Part shown: one piece after another, positions 24,889 through 32,906 of the stretch
How positions within the stretch are numbered: position 1 is the stretch's first letter
How the letters are laid out: each line of letters opens with the position of its first letter
NCBI GenBank assembly: GCA_964629575.1
Contig: CAZVUM010000011.1
Span: forward strand, 23,587 to 87,586
Reading direction: 5' to 3'
DNA length: 64,000 nt
From: JAYPWI01 sp964629575
Lineage (GTDB): Bacteria; Actinomycetota; Acidimicrobiia; Acidimicrobiales; Poriferisodalaceae
Notes under the pieces: generated by a model
Told to the model about the DNA's origin: nothing
Seen by the model: the letters and a program-made list of their open reading frames with translations, nothing else
The model's database searches: none
Translations under genes and position numbers: made by a program

Positions 24889-26184
24889 CTAGACGCCGAG
24901 GTGCTCGATCGCCTCGGCGACCCTGATCACCGCCAGGTCGGTCGCCCGCTCGCGCAGGGTCGTTCCCGGAACAGCGGCACTCCCGACGAGCACGTCGTCG
25001 ACCGCTCCATGCATGCGCTCCACGAGGCGACTGGCGTGTTCGATGGTCGGCCAGCGCAGCCCCATGCGGTCCTGAACCCACTCGTGGTAGCTGTCCACCA
25101 CCCCGCCTGCGTTGGCGACGAGGTCCGGCACAACCAGAACCCCGCGTGCTTCGAGCACCTGGTCGCCGTTCTCGGTGACGGGATGGTTGGCCGCTTCGAT
25201 GACGACCTGGGTGCAGATCTGTCTGGCGACCTGACCGTCCACCACGTTGCCCAACGCTGCGGGCACCAACACATCGCTCTCGATGCCCCAAATCGCCAGG
25301 TCGCCGAGCGAATCCGCGTCCGGGAACCCGACCACCGAGCCGGTGCGACGGGCGTGGTGCAAGAGCGCGGGCACCGGCAAGCCACGTTCGGCCGCGACGG
25401 CCCCGTCCGCGTCTTCGACCGCGATGATGAGCGCCCCGCGTTCGTGCAACATCTTTGCGAGCTCACCCCCTACCTTGCCGAACCCCTGGAGAACGACGCG
25501 CGCACCGTCGACGCTGCGCCCCACGTGGTCGAGGACACGCTCGGTGACGACAGACAGGCCGCGCGCGGTCGCCTGGCCGTGGTCCGGGTTGCCTCCAAGG
25601 CTCGGGGGCTTACCGGTGACCCAGCCACCGTCGCGATGGCCGCTACTCCCCCGCTGGAGGGTGTCGAGCATCCAGGCCATGCACCTGGCGTCGGTGTTCA
25701 TGTCGGGGGCGGGAACATCGACGGTCGACCCGAGAACGGGGCGCACCTCCTCGGCGTACCGCCGGACGAGCCGTTCGAGCTCCGCGACGCTCAATGCGCG
25801 CGGATCGCAACGGATCCCACCCTTGCCTCCACCGAAGGGCAGGTCGAGCGCCGCGCATTTGAGCGTCATGGTGACGGCGAGGTCGATCACATGGTCGGCG
25901 TCCACCTCGGGATGGATGCGGACACCTCCTTTGCCTGGCCCGCGGGCGAGGCTGTGCTGGACGCGCCATCCGGAGAAGACCTCGACGTGACCGTTGTCTC
26001 GGCGAAGCGGGACCGCGACCTCCAAGACCCGTTCGCACTGGAGCAACCGGTCGCGGATCCACGGCTCGATCCCGAGGCGATCACACGAGGCGCGCAACCG
26101 ACGGAGCGGCTCGCTCGCGATCTCCTGGCGGGCAAGAAGGGGCTCCGCGTGGTCGCTGGCGTCATCGGGGCGGAAGGTGAGCAT
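24889..26184 (-). CDS. Glu/Leu/Phe/Val dehydrogenase family enzyme
   Basis: 431 residues from the ATG at 26184, chosen because GGAGAG lies eight bases upstream; a GTG at 26241 is also in frame but has no ribosome site. GGVRIHPEVDADHV, LPFGGGKGGI (catalytic lysine region), DVPAPDMNTDARCMAWMLD and the Rossmann motif VVLQGFGKVGGELA identify the family. Most likely an NAD(P)-dependent glutamate dehydrogenase of the GudB/RocG type, though specificity for another amino acid cannot be excluded. Its upstream region carries a perfect palindrome. Confidence 0.85.
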   Translation of the reverse strand: MLTFRPDDASDHAEPLLARQEIASEPLRRLRASCDRLGIEPWIRDRLLQCERVLEVAVPLRRDNGHVEVFSGWRVQHSLARGPGKGGVRIHPEVDADHVIDLAVTMTLKCAALDLPFGGGKGGIRCDPRALSVAELERLVRRYAEEVRPVLGSTVDVPAPDMNTDARCMAWMLDTLQRGSSGHRDGGWVTGKPPSLGGNPDHGQATARGLSVVTERVLDHVGRSVDGARVVLQGFGKVGGELAKMLHERGALIIAVEDADGAVAAERGLPVPALLHHARRTGSVVGFPDADSLGDLAIWGIESDVLVPAALGNVVDGQVARQICTQVVIEAANHPVTENGDQVLEARGVLVVPDLVANAGGVVDSYHEWVQDRMGLRWPTIEHASRLVERMHGAVDDVLVGSAAVPGTTLRERATDLAVIRVAEAIEHLGV

Positions 26185-26253
26185 GGCGAACTCTCCAGGG
26201 CGTGCCGGACAGGGCAGGCCCGGCACGTCCTGTTTCGACACATCGAGGGTCTG

Positions 26254-26267
26254 ACTGAACGTTCAGT
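26254..26267. promoter_or_regulatory. Perfect 14-bp palindrome upstream of the dehydrogenase
   Basis: ACTGAACGTTCAGT is fully self-complementary and lies 70 bases upstream of the preferred start codon (minus strand), where an operator for a dimeric repressor would fit. Confidence 0.4.
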
Positions 26268-26403
26268 TCCGAAAAATGAGGTGACGGGCACGGACTGACC
26301 CAGTGGCGCGGTGTTGTGGGGCAGCCCCCGGACGTTGCTAACCTGGAGCGTTCCCGTGCCGAGCCTCACCCACCGGCACCCGATGACTGAGTAACTACCT
26401 GCT

Positions 26404-26655
26404 GTGGCGAACATCAAGAGCCAGATCAAGCGCAACCGCCAGACCGAGACCCGCCGCGTGCGCAACCGCGGGGTCCGTTCGGAGCTCAAGACCCGAGAGA
26501 GGGCTGTCGTCGAGGCCGCGGAGGCCGGTGAGGACACCGACGAGCTGATCCGCATCGCCCAGAAGCGCCTCGACATGGCCGCTCAAAAGGGCGTGATCCA
26601 CAAGAACGAGGCGGCGCGACGCAAGTCCCGCCTCATCGCTCGCATCAACGCCTGA
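26404..26655 (+). CDS. rpsT: Ribosomal protein S20
   Basis: 83 residues from GTG. Starts MANIKSQIKRNRQTE and is rich in Lys, Arg and Ala with the closing HKNEAARRKSRL typical of bS20. It faces holA convergently, a very common neighbourhood. A TAACCT box at 26339-26344 may be the -10 element. Confidence 0.96.
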   Translation: MANIKSQIKRNRQTETRRVRNRGVRSELKTRERAVVEAAEAGEDTDELIRIAQKRLDMAAQKGVIHKNEAARRKSRLIARINA

Positions 26656-26664
26656 GGCGCTGCG

Positions 26665-27654
26665 TCACGCCCCGAGGCGTGCAAGCCGAGCGACCAACAC
26701 CTCGAGAACCGCGCGCCCGTCGAGGCCGGAGTTGCCGCGCAGATCGAGGTCTGCGGTCCCGAGAAGCGAAATCGCGCGCGCCACACCGGCCGACCCGAGC
26801 CGGCGCGTCTGGGTGAGGGCCTTCTTGGCGGGGAACGTCGAACCCTTCATGCCCAGCAAGGCGGCGGCGTCCTTTTCTCCTGAGACCGGAGCGCCGTCGA
26901 GCCGCAACATGCGCTCGTAGTGACCGTGCAGGCTCGCCATCACCTGGAGCGGATGGCGTGCTCCGCCATCGAACATCCGCTGCAGGGTGCCGACCGCGCC
27001 GGACAGATCGCCGCCGTCGATCGCGTCAGTGAGGTCCCAGGGCGGCACCGACCCTTCTACGCCGAGGAAGGGGGCCACGTCGGACTCGCCCAGGCTCGTG
27101 CCGGGTCCACAGGCGCCGGCCAGGGTGGACAACAGTCCGGTGAGGCGACCGACGTCTTCGCCCAGATGCTCCACGATGAGCCGTCTGGCACGAGCATCGA
27201 GCACGACAGGTGCTTCCTCGAACCGTTGGTCGAACCAATCTCGACGCCCGCGGGCATTGCCCGGCGCACCCGTTGCGGTCTTGGTTCCGCCCGCCGCAGC
27301 GACGGCGTCGGTGAGCGCTTTGGGGATGCGTCCACTTCCCCACTCGAGAACCAGGTCGGTCGTGGGGCTCGGATCGGCCAGATACGAGGTGAGGGGCCCG
27401 AGGTCCCCTGCGTTGAAGCGACCGAGCTGCCGACCGACCACTACCCGACGATCGGTGAGAAAGGGAGGGGTCTGCGCTGCGTCGACGAGCTCTTCGATCG
27501 CGTACTCCTCGCCGCTGAGCTCGTGAAGCACGAGAGATCGATCGGCATCACCGACGAGCTCCTCCACTGTCGATCGCACCGCGTCCGCCAGAAGCGAGCC
27601 ATCGGGCCCTGAGAGGAGGTGAACAGAGTGGGTCGTGGCTGGCGCACTCGACAT
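26665..27654 (-). CDS. holA: DNA polymerase III delta subunit HolA
   Basis: 329 residues from the ATG at 27654; the longer frame upstream overlaps comEC. SVHLLSGPDGSLLADAV opens the subunit's AAA-like domain; DAAQTPPFLTDRRVVVG, DARARRLIVEHLGEDVGRL and the terminal LGTADLDLRGNSGLDGRAVLEVLVARL are standard. HolA loads the sliding clamp as part of the clamp loader. Confidence 0.93.
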   Translation of the reverse strand: MSSAPATTHSVHLLSGPDGSLLADAVRSTVEELVGDADRSLVLHELSGEEYAIEELVDAAQTPPFLTDRRVVVGRQLGRFNAGDLGPLTSYLADPSPTTDLVLEWGSGRIPKALTDAVAAAGGTKTATGAPGNARGRRDWFDQRFEEAPVVLDARARRLIVEHLGEDVGRLTGLLSTLAGACGPGTSLGESDVAPFLGVEGSVPPWDLTDAIDGGDLSGAVGTLQRMFDGGARHPLQVMASLHGHYERMLRLDGAPVSGEKDAAALLGMKGSTFPAKKALTQTRRLGSAGVARAISLLGTADLDLRGNSGLDGRAVLEVLVARLARLGA

Positions 27655-27665
27655 TGCCGGCGAAT

Positions 27666-29453
27666 CTATCCGGGCCGGCCGACCCGCAGGCGGCTCCCGT
27701 CCGTTTCGACGACGACCACCCCCAGGTCGACCGGCCGCTCGACCCTCTGCGCATCGACAGAGGGCAGCGCTCGAGGCGCCCATACCTCCCCGACCGCCAA
27801 CCTCGAACGCAACGCGCGGGCAGCGCTCTCGGCATCCCGACTGCCCGATCGCAGGACGAGCACATCGATGCTTCGAACCCCAGCCTCCCGCAGCTGACCC
27901 AAGGCCCATGCGGGCTCGGGGCGGTCGATGACCACTACGGTCGGTTGGACGGACACCACGGCGAGGTGCGCGCCCGATGGGAGCGGAGCGACCTCTCGAT
28001 CGCTGACAACGAGCATGCCGAGGGCGGCGAACACCACGACCGCGCCTCGCCACCGGGTCACCCAGGCGAGTACGACCGAGATCATCAACACCGCGACCGC
28101 CCACGGGATCTCGGCGGACTCCACCGTCGGGAGGTCGAGGGCGGTGGAGTACTGCGCGACCCCAGCGACCCAACCAACGGCAAGACGCGTGGGCTGGTGG
28201 ACGAACGACGCGATCGGCGAGCCCGCGAATCCGCCGATCAGGCCGGCGTGCAGCCCCCAGATCATCGCCGGGGCCGCCGCTGGGGCAGCCAGAACGTTGG
28301 CGGGAATCGATGCGAGCGGGAGACTGCCGAACGTGGTCACCTGGACCGGCATCACCGCCAGCTGCGCAGCCAGGGTGACGGCGACCGTCTCGGCCAGAGG
28401 ACGGGGTCCAGGGAGAAGCCCGGCCAGTGGTCTCGCCAGCATCGCGATGCCAGCCGACGCCGACACGCTGAGCTGGAAGCCGACAGACTGCACCAGCAGT
28501 GGGTCGGCCAGCACCAGAGCGCTGACCGCGATCGACAACAGGCGAAGTGGGCTGGCCCGTCGCCCGAATGTGGATGCAGCGGTTGCGATGGCGGCGAGAG
28601 CGCATGCGCGCAGCACCGATGGTTCGCCGCGGGTGACCACGGCGAACTCGGCGAGCAAACCGAGGACGGCGACCAGTCGCCACCGCTGCGGGAGTCTTCG
28701 CAGCAAGGGAGCGGCCATCACCAGGACCGTCGCGACGTTGGACCCCGACACGGCCAGCAAGTGGGTCAGACCGGATCCTCGAAAGTCGTCCACCACCTCC
28801 GGGAGCTGCCCGCGGTCATCGCCGAGTACGAAACCCGTCACGAGGATGCCGTCCCGCTGCGACAGGCCCTCGACAGACCGGATCACGAGACCGCGGATCG
28901 CATTGGCCGTTCGGTGGTGCAACGCGCCGCCGTCGATCCGGCGAACCTGAGCGATCTGGGCTCGGCCCGCTGCACCACGAGGCCACAGGAAGTCCCTGTC
29001 TCGCCCATCGGCGAGGGTCGCGTCGAGCTCGACCGCATAGATCTCGCCCACGGACGCTCGGGCCAGCCGCCCCGCAGAACCGCCGCGGGCCCAGGCCTCC
29101 CACCGCACGCCATCGATGACCAGGTCCAGCCGAAGCGCTGACCTCACCCATTCGGGATCGGAGGCGACCTCCGCGCGCCCCGCCCGGGGACCGCCTTCTG
29201 CACCTGCGAGCGCCCCGATTGTGTCCGAGGCCCTCGCCGCACCCAGGACCGCCAGAGCGACGACGAGCAGCAGCGGCCACCGCGTCACCACCAGGGCCGC
29301 GAGTCCCGCGACACCGGCGAGCATCGGCAACGCCGGCGCAAGCGCGGCCGCCCACCACACCGCGACCGCCGACCCGATCCACCAGCCATCCGCGATCGAC
29401 CACACCTGACGCGGCGGCGCGAGCCGTACCGCCGCGACTTCAGACGCGGGCAT
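27666..29453 (-). CDS. comEC: ComEC/Rec2-type competence channel protein, degenerate nuclease domain
   Basis: 595 residues from the ATG at 29453, which overlaps the comEA end by 14 bases. Several N-terminal helices, a DUF4131-like OB region, then the competence domain: ILVTGFVLGDDRGQLPEVVDDF and GLTHLLAVSGSNVATV are hallmark blocks. A further set of membrane helices follows. The C-terminal part aligns in position with the metallo-beta-lactamase domain, but reads VRSIDVLVLRSGSRDAESA where HxHxDH metal ligands would be expected. DNA transport is plausible; nuclease activity is not. Confidence 0.88.
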   Translation of the reverse strand: MPASEVAAVRLAPPRQVWSIADGWWIGSAVAVWWAAALAPALPMLAGVAGLAALVVTRWPLLLVVALAVLGAARASDTIGALAGAEGGPRAGRAEVASDPEWVRSALRLDLVIDGVRWEAWARGGSAGRLARASVGEIYAVELDATLADGRDRDFLWPRGAAGRAQIAQVRRIDGGALHHRTANAIRGLVIRSVEGLSQRDGILVTGFVLGDDRGQLPEVVDDFRGSGLTHLLAVSGSNVATVLVMAAPLLRRLPQRWRLVAVLGLLAEFAVVTRGEPSVLRACALAAIATAASTFGRRASPLRLLSIAVSALVLADPLLVQSVGFQLSVSASAGIAMLARPLAGLLPGPRPLAETVAVTLAAQLAVMPVQVTTFGSLPLASIPANVLAAPAAAPAMIWGLHAGLIGGFAGSPIASFVHQPTRLAVGWVAGVAQYSTALDLPTVESAEIPWAVAVLMISVVLAWVTRWRGAVVVFAALGMLVVSDREVAPLPSGAHLAVVSVQPTVVVIDRPEPAWALGQLREAGVRSIDVLVLRSGSRDAESAARALRSRLAVGEVWAPRALPSVDAQRVERPVDLGVVVVETDGSRLRVGRPG

Positions 29454-30096
29454 GGCTACGCAGACGCGCGACCGTGGCCGGCCCGATCCCCGGCACCCGC
29501 TCCAGATCGTCGAGGCTCGCGAAGCGGCCGACGCGAGTCCGGCTCTCGACGATCGCCGCTGCCAACGACGGCCCGATCCCGGGGAGCGACTCCAGCTCCG
29601 AAACGGTCGCCGTGTTGACATCGACGCTCGAGGACTCCGCCGTCTGCCCCGGCGATTCCTCGAGCGGCTCGCCCCACGCAGGCACGGCTATCCGGTCTCC
29701 GTCTCGTACCTCGGCGGCCAGGTTGAGGCGATCCACGTCCGCTTCAGCCGTGGGTCCACCCGCAGCGTCGAGCAACGCCGCCACCCGGCTGCCCGCCGGA
29801 ACCAGGTAGAGCCCCGGCTGCACCACCTCACCGGCGACGTGTACGTGGAGAGGTGCGGCCTCAGTGGTGCGCGCGATTGCAGCGGTGGGGCGACGGGAGA
29901 CCTCGGGGAGGCTCAGCGGTGGCGGCGACCCGGTTCTGACCCCCCACGCGAAGGCAGCGACCACCGCCAGGAGAACGGCGAGGACAGCAGCTCCGACGAG
30001 ACGCCAGTCGACCCTGCCGGCGAGATCGAGATAGTGGTGGAGCCGGCCCGCGCCGACCTCGTCGCCCGGATCACCATCGGGCGGCACAGCTTCCAT
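29440..30096 (-). CDS. comEA: ComEA-like DNA-binding competence protein
   Basis: 218 residues. Acidic head, a membrane helix (VGAAVLAVLLAVVAAFAWG, around 35-53), an SLBB domain (LHVHVAGEVVQPGLYLVPAGSRV) and two helix-hairpin-helix motifs (NTATVSELESLPGIGPSLA and LDDLERVPGIGPATVARL). ComEA binds incoming DNA at the cell wall and hands it to ComEC. Confidence 0.93.
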   Translation of the reverse strand: MEAVPPDGDPGDEVGAGRLHHYLDLAGRVDWRLVGAAVLAVLLAVVAAFAWGVRTGSPPPLSLPEVSRRPTAAIARTTEAAPLHVHVAGEVVQPGLYLVPAGSRVAALLDAAGGPTAEADVDRLNLAAEVRDGDRIAVPAWGEPLEESPGQTAESSSVDVNTATVSELESLPGIGPSLAAAIVESRTRVGRFASLDDLERVPGIGPATVARLRSHARV

Positions 30097-30179
30097 GGGT
30101 GCACCTTCGGAGGAGACCGCGGGGAAGCAGCGGGGTCACCCTACCGGCGTTCGCTCGGGCGCACGCCCGGCCGGCCCGG

Positions 30180-31331
30180 CTAGGCCGTGGCCAGGAGCGA
30201 CGGTGCACGAACGGCGCGCAGACGGCCGAACGCGACGGCGACGGCCAGACCCGAGATTGCAGCCCAGCCGCCGAAGAGCGCGGCCTCACCGACCTCGAGG
30301 TACAGCGGTGGGGCGACGAATGCGGTCACGGCGGCGATTGCCATCCCGACTGCGTCGAGCAGCGCGCTCCCGACGGCCGCCCGTTCGGCGCCCGCAGCCT
30401 CGAGAACCAGCACCTGCGCTCCCATGTTGCTGAACGCTTCGCAGGTCGTGTGGATGAGGCCGATCGACACGAAGAACCACACGCCGTTGATGAAGCCGTA
30501 CGCCACGATCACGGGCACGGTGACCACCAGAGCCGGCACCACGACGCGGGCACCACCCACACGCTCTGCGAGCGCCCCAGTGCGCGGTGGCAGGAACAAC
30601 ATCGGCATACCGACGACGACCAGGGATAGGGCGATTCCGGCGTCGCTGACTCCGACGTCGGTGAGGTACCGATCGACCGTCGCGTCGAACACTCCGATGA
30701 ACCCGAACACAACGAATTGGGTCAAGAGTGCGGCCTGAACCCGTGGGCGTCGCACCAATGCGCCGAGGTCCTTGTAGTTGACCGGTGCGGCAGCGACCTC
30801 GGCCCGTCCGATCAACCGGGCTCCGATGGCGCCTGGCACGACGAGGAGAAGGCCAACGACTACGAAGGGCGTCGCGAACGACACGGCGCCCAGCACGGCA
30901 CCTATCGCCGGCCCCGAGATGAAGCCGGCGACCGCCGAGGAGAGCAGGGCGCCGACCTTCGCTCCACCACCGGTGACGTCGCGCCCGATGATGGCCTTGC
31001 GGGCAACGATCCCGTAGAGCCCCAGACCGATCCCGACGGCACCCCTGCTCAGCGCGAAGGTGACCACGTCGTCCGAGAGACCGAATCCGATGCTTCCTGC
31101 GGCGCCGACGGCGACCGCCAACCATGCGACAGCTTCGGTGTGACCGCGGTCGACCAGCGGAGACAGCACCAGCTGGCTGACGAGAGCAGCGAGAAAGCCC
31201 ATGGATGCGACGACCCCGACCTCGGTCCCCGACAGGCCGAAGTCGTCCTGCAGCTCCGACAAGAAGACGAAGACGAGGCCGATCGCCGCGGCCAGCAGGT
31301 AATAGACGACGTAGCTGACCCGAGCGAGCAT
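30180..31331 (-). CDS. MFS transporter
   Basis: 383 residues from the ATG at 31331, at the beginning of the first membrane helix. Twelve hydrophobic segments are apparent, with two matching halves. LSPLVDRGHTEAVAW between helices two and three is a variant of the MFS loop motif. Substrate not predictable. It stands alone between comEA and the lipoprotein terminator. Confidence 0.82.
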   Translation of the reverse strand: MLARVSYVVYYLLAAAIGLVFVFLSELQDDFGLSGTEVGVVASMGFLAALVSQLVLSPLVDRGHTEAVAWLAVAVGAAGSIGFGLSDDVVTFALSRGAVGIGLGLYGIVARKAIIGRDVTGGGAKVGALLSSAVAGFISGPAIGAVLGAVSFATPFVVVGLLLVVPGAIGARLIGRAEVAAAPVNYKDLGALVRRPRVQAALLTQFVVFGFIGVFDATVDRYLTDVGVSDAGIALSLVVVGMPMLFLPPRTGALAERVGGARVVVPALVVTVPVIVAYGFINGVWFFVSIGLIHTTCEAFSNMGAQVLVLEAAGAERAAVGSALLDAVGMAIAAVTAFVAPPLYLEVGEAALFGGWAAISGLAVAVAFGRLRAVRAPSLLATA

Positions 31332-31386
31332 CCTGACAACGCTACGGGCCGGGGGCCTTGGGGCCTCGTTCAATTTGCCCTCACAA

Positions 31387-31424
31387 CCCGAACGGGGCAC
31401 CGCTTTCGCGGTGCCCCGTTCGGG
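31387..31424 (-). terminator. Strong hairpin terminator after the lipoprotein gene
   Basis: A perfect 17-bp stem (31387-31403 with 31408-31424) around a four-base loop, 22 bases after the lipoprotein stop. No long U tract follows in either direction, so it may work as a processing or attenuating hairpin as well. Confidence 0.75.
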
Positions 31425-31445
31425 AGGATTGGTGTGATGTGAAAG

Positions 31446-32516
31446 TCAGCCCATGAGCGCCACCGCTTCGACCATCGCAGCACCCGGACCGGAGCCGAAG
31501 GTGAGGGCGATGACCACCGTGTCGCCGTCCTGTACAGCGACGAGAGCGACGGGCCACTCACCATCCATGTGGTGGGAGGTGTACACCTGCATGGACCGGT
31601 CGATTTCGTGCGTCTGGTAGCCGACGCCGCTCACCGACGCACCGACGAAACCCAGGGCCTCGAGGAACTGCGAGTAGGTGGCGCCGATGTGGCAGAGGTC
31701 GATCTGCTCGAAGGCGATGCGGGCCTCGGTCTCGCTGCCGAACACTGCGGCCACCGACACGCTGGCATCGACCAGCGCCCCGTTCTCGGTCGATCCGCCG
31801 TTGGAGTACCAGCTGTACAGCGGCTCCACGGTGCGCTCCGAGTCGAGGCAGCGGGCGAGGGCGTGGTCACCCCACGGGCCGGTGTGGGAGGCGGCGAGGT
31901 CCTCGTCGAGAAAGACGGGCTCGAACATGTCGTCGTCCCCGTCGCTGTCGTCCCGGTCGCTGTCGTTCCAACCATCGTCTTCCAACTCGCTTTCCGCCGA
32001 GTCGTCTGTGTCGGCCGAGAGGGTGTTGGTTTCGTCCGGTGCTGCAGAAGTTCCGGGAACGACCGTGGCCTGGGCGAGGATCTCGCCGAGCACCGGGTGG
32101 GCCCGCACGGCGGCGGTCAGTTCAGCGACCGTCACGCCGTAGCGCTCTGCATACGGGGCCATGTCGGCCTCGGTGAACTCCCAGGTGCCTCCGGCCAAGG
32201 TCGGGTCCGATTCGATGAACTCGACGAGGCGAGCCATAGCGTCGAGGGCCCCCTCAACGGTGGTCGCGGCCTCGAACTCTTGGTTGAGTTCGTCGAGGCG
32301 AGCGAAAGGATCACCCGCCGTCTCCTCGACCGAGACCTCGGTCGGGTTGTCGGGCTGATCGGTCTGAGCGGCCTGGTCGTCGTGGCGAACCTGCTGAACC
32401 TGGGGTGCCTGCTGGTCCTGCGTCTGGGCGACGGGCTCGTCGCCGCCGCCCGAGCAGGCCGAGGCCGCGAGGGCGATGCCGCAGAGGGCGGTTGCGATGG
32501 TGCGGGTGATCTTCAT
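31446..32516 (-). CDS. Putative lipoprotein, acidic
   Basis: 356 residues with a GAGGAG site ten bases before the ATG. Lipobox LAASAC (cysteine 21). A Gln/Asp-rich linker, a helical segment (FARLDELNQEFEAATTVEGA), an acidic stretch (DDGWNDSDRDDSDGDDD) and a C-terminal globular domain with two cysteines. No family recognised. Probably anchored on the outer face of the membrane. Confidence 0.75.
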   Translation of the reverse strand: MKITRTIATALCGIALAASACSGGGDEPVAQTQDQQAPQVQQVRHDDQAAQTDQPDNPTEVSVEETAGDPFARLDELNQEFEAATTVEGALDAMARLVEFIESDPTLAGGTWEFTEADMAPYAERYGVTVAELTAAVRAHPVLGEILAQATVVPGTSAAPDETNTLSADTDDSAESELEDDGWNDSDRDDSDGDDDMFEPVFLDEDLAASHTGPWGDHALARCLDSERTVEPLYSWYSNGGSTENGALVDASVSVAAVFGSETEARIAFEQIDLCHIGATYSQFLEALGFVGASVSGVGYQTHEIDRSMQVYTSHHMDGEWPVALVAVQDGDTVVIALTFGSGPGAAMVEAVALMG

Positions 32517-32734
32517 TGTGGGTTCTCCTCCCGTGGCCCCTGTGGGGCGTGTTCGATGAGGAGAATCTGGGGCCGCGCCGTGAGTTGGCCGTGAAAAGCC
32601 TGGTCAGCGACCCACTGAGGTGCTCAATTGCTTCATCCTGAAGAAGCACTTCGGGTTGTGCGTTCCGACGCCCGCCGCGGAGGTGGAGTCACAGACGGAC
32701 ACCCATGTCCGGGAACCACTCCACCTCACACCCT

Positions 32735-32770
32735 GAGTCGTTCCGCGCCAGAAACCATGCAGAACGACTC
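32735..32770. repeat. GAGTCGTTC palindromic element
   Basis: GAGTCGTTC (32735-32743) and GAACGACTC (32762-32770) form a 9-bp stem. Three diverged relatives occur at 43285-43424. Within the 387-bp spacer 32517-32903, this element and the following 21-bp array are the only structures I see. Confidence 0.7.
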
Positions 32771-32775
32771 GGGCT

Positions 32776-32906
32776 GGGTCAGTTGGTGAACCGACAGGGT
32801 CAGTTGGTCAACCGACGGGGTCAGTTGGTCAACCGACGGGGTCAGTTGGTGAACCGACGGGGTCAGTCGAGCACGAGCGGGGTCAGTTGGTGAACCGACG
32901 GGGTCA
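32776..32906. repeat. 21-bp tandem repeat array at a gene 3' end
   Basis: GGGTCAGTTGGTNAACCGACG-type units start at 32776, 32797, 32818, 32839, 32860, 32880 and 32901. The units at 32860 and 32901 instead read GGGTCAGTCGAGCACGAGC; the latter is the real 3' end (Val-Leu-Asp-stop) of the kinase gene, and the former is a duplicate of it. Most units contain GTTG-N2-CAAC or a one-base variant. Confidence 0.9.

Noticed and set aside
24889..26241. GTG at 26241 as start of the dehydrogenase
   Set aside because: No ribosome site, and the extra 19 residues are not family-like; the ATG at 26184 has GGAGAG upstream.
26268..26403. tRNA or small RNA gene before rpsT
   Set aside because: No cloverleaf pattern, T-loop or CCA end; it looks like an ordinary promoter spacer.
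32705..32893. 62-codon plus-strand frame rich in QLVNRRG
   Set aside because: It is a literal translation of the 21-bp repeat; no start signal and no relation to a gene.
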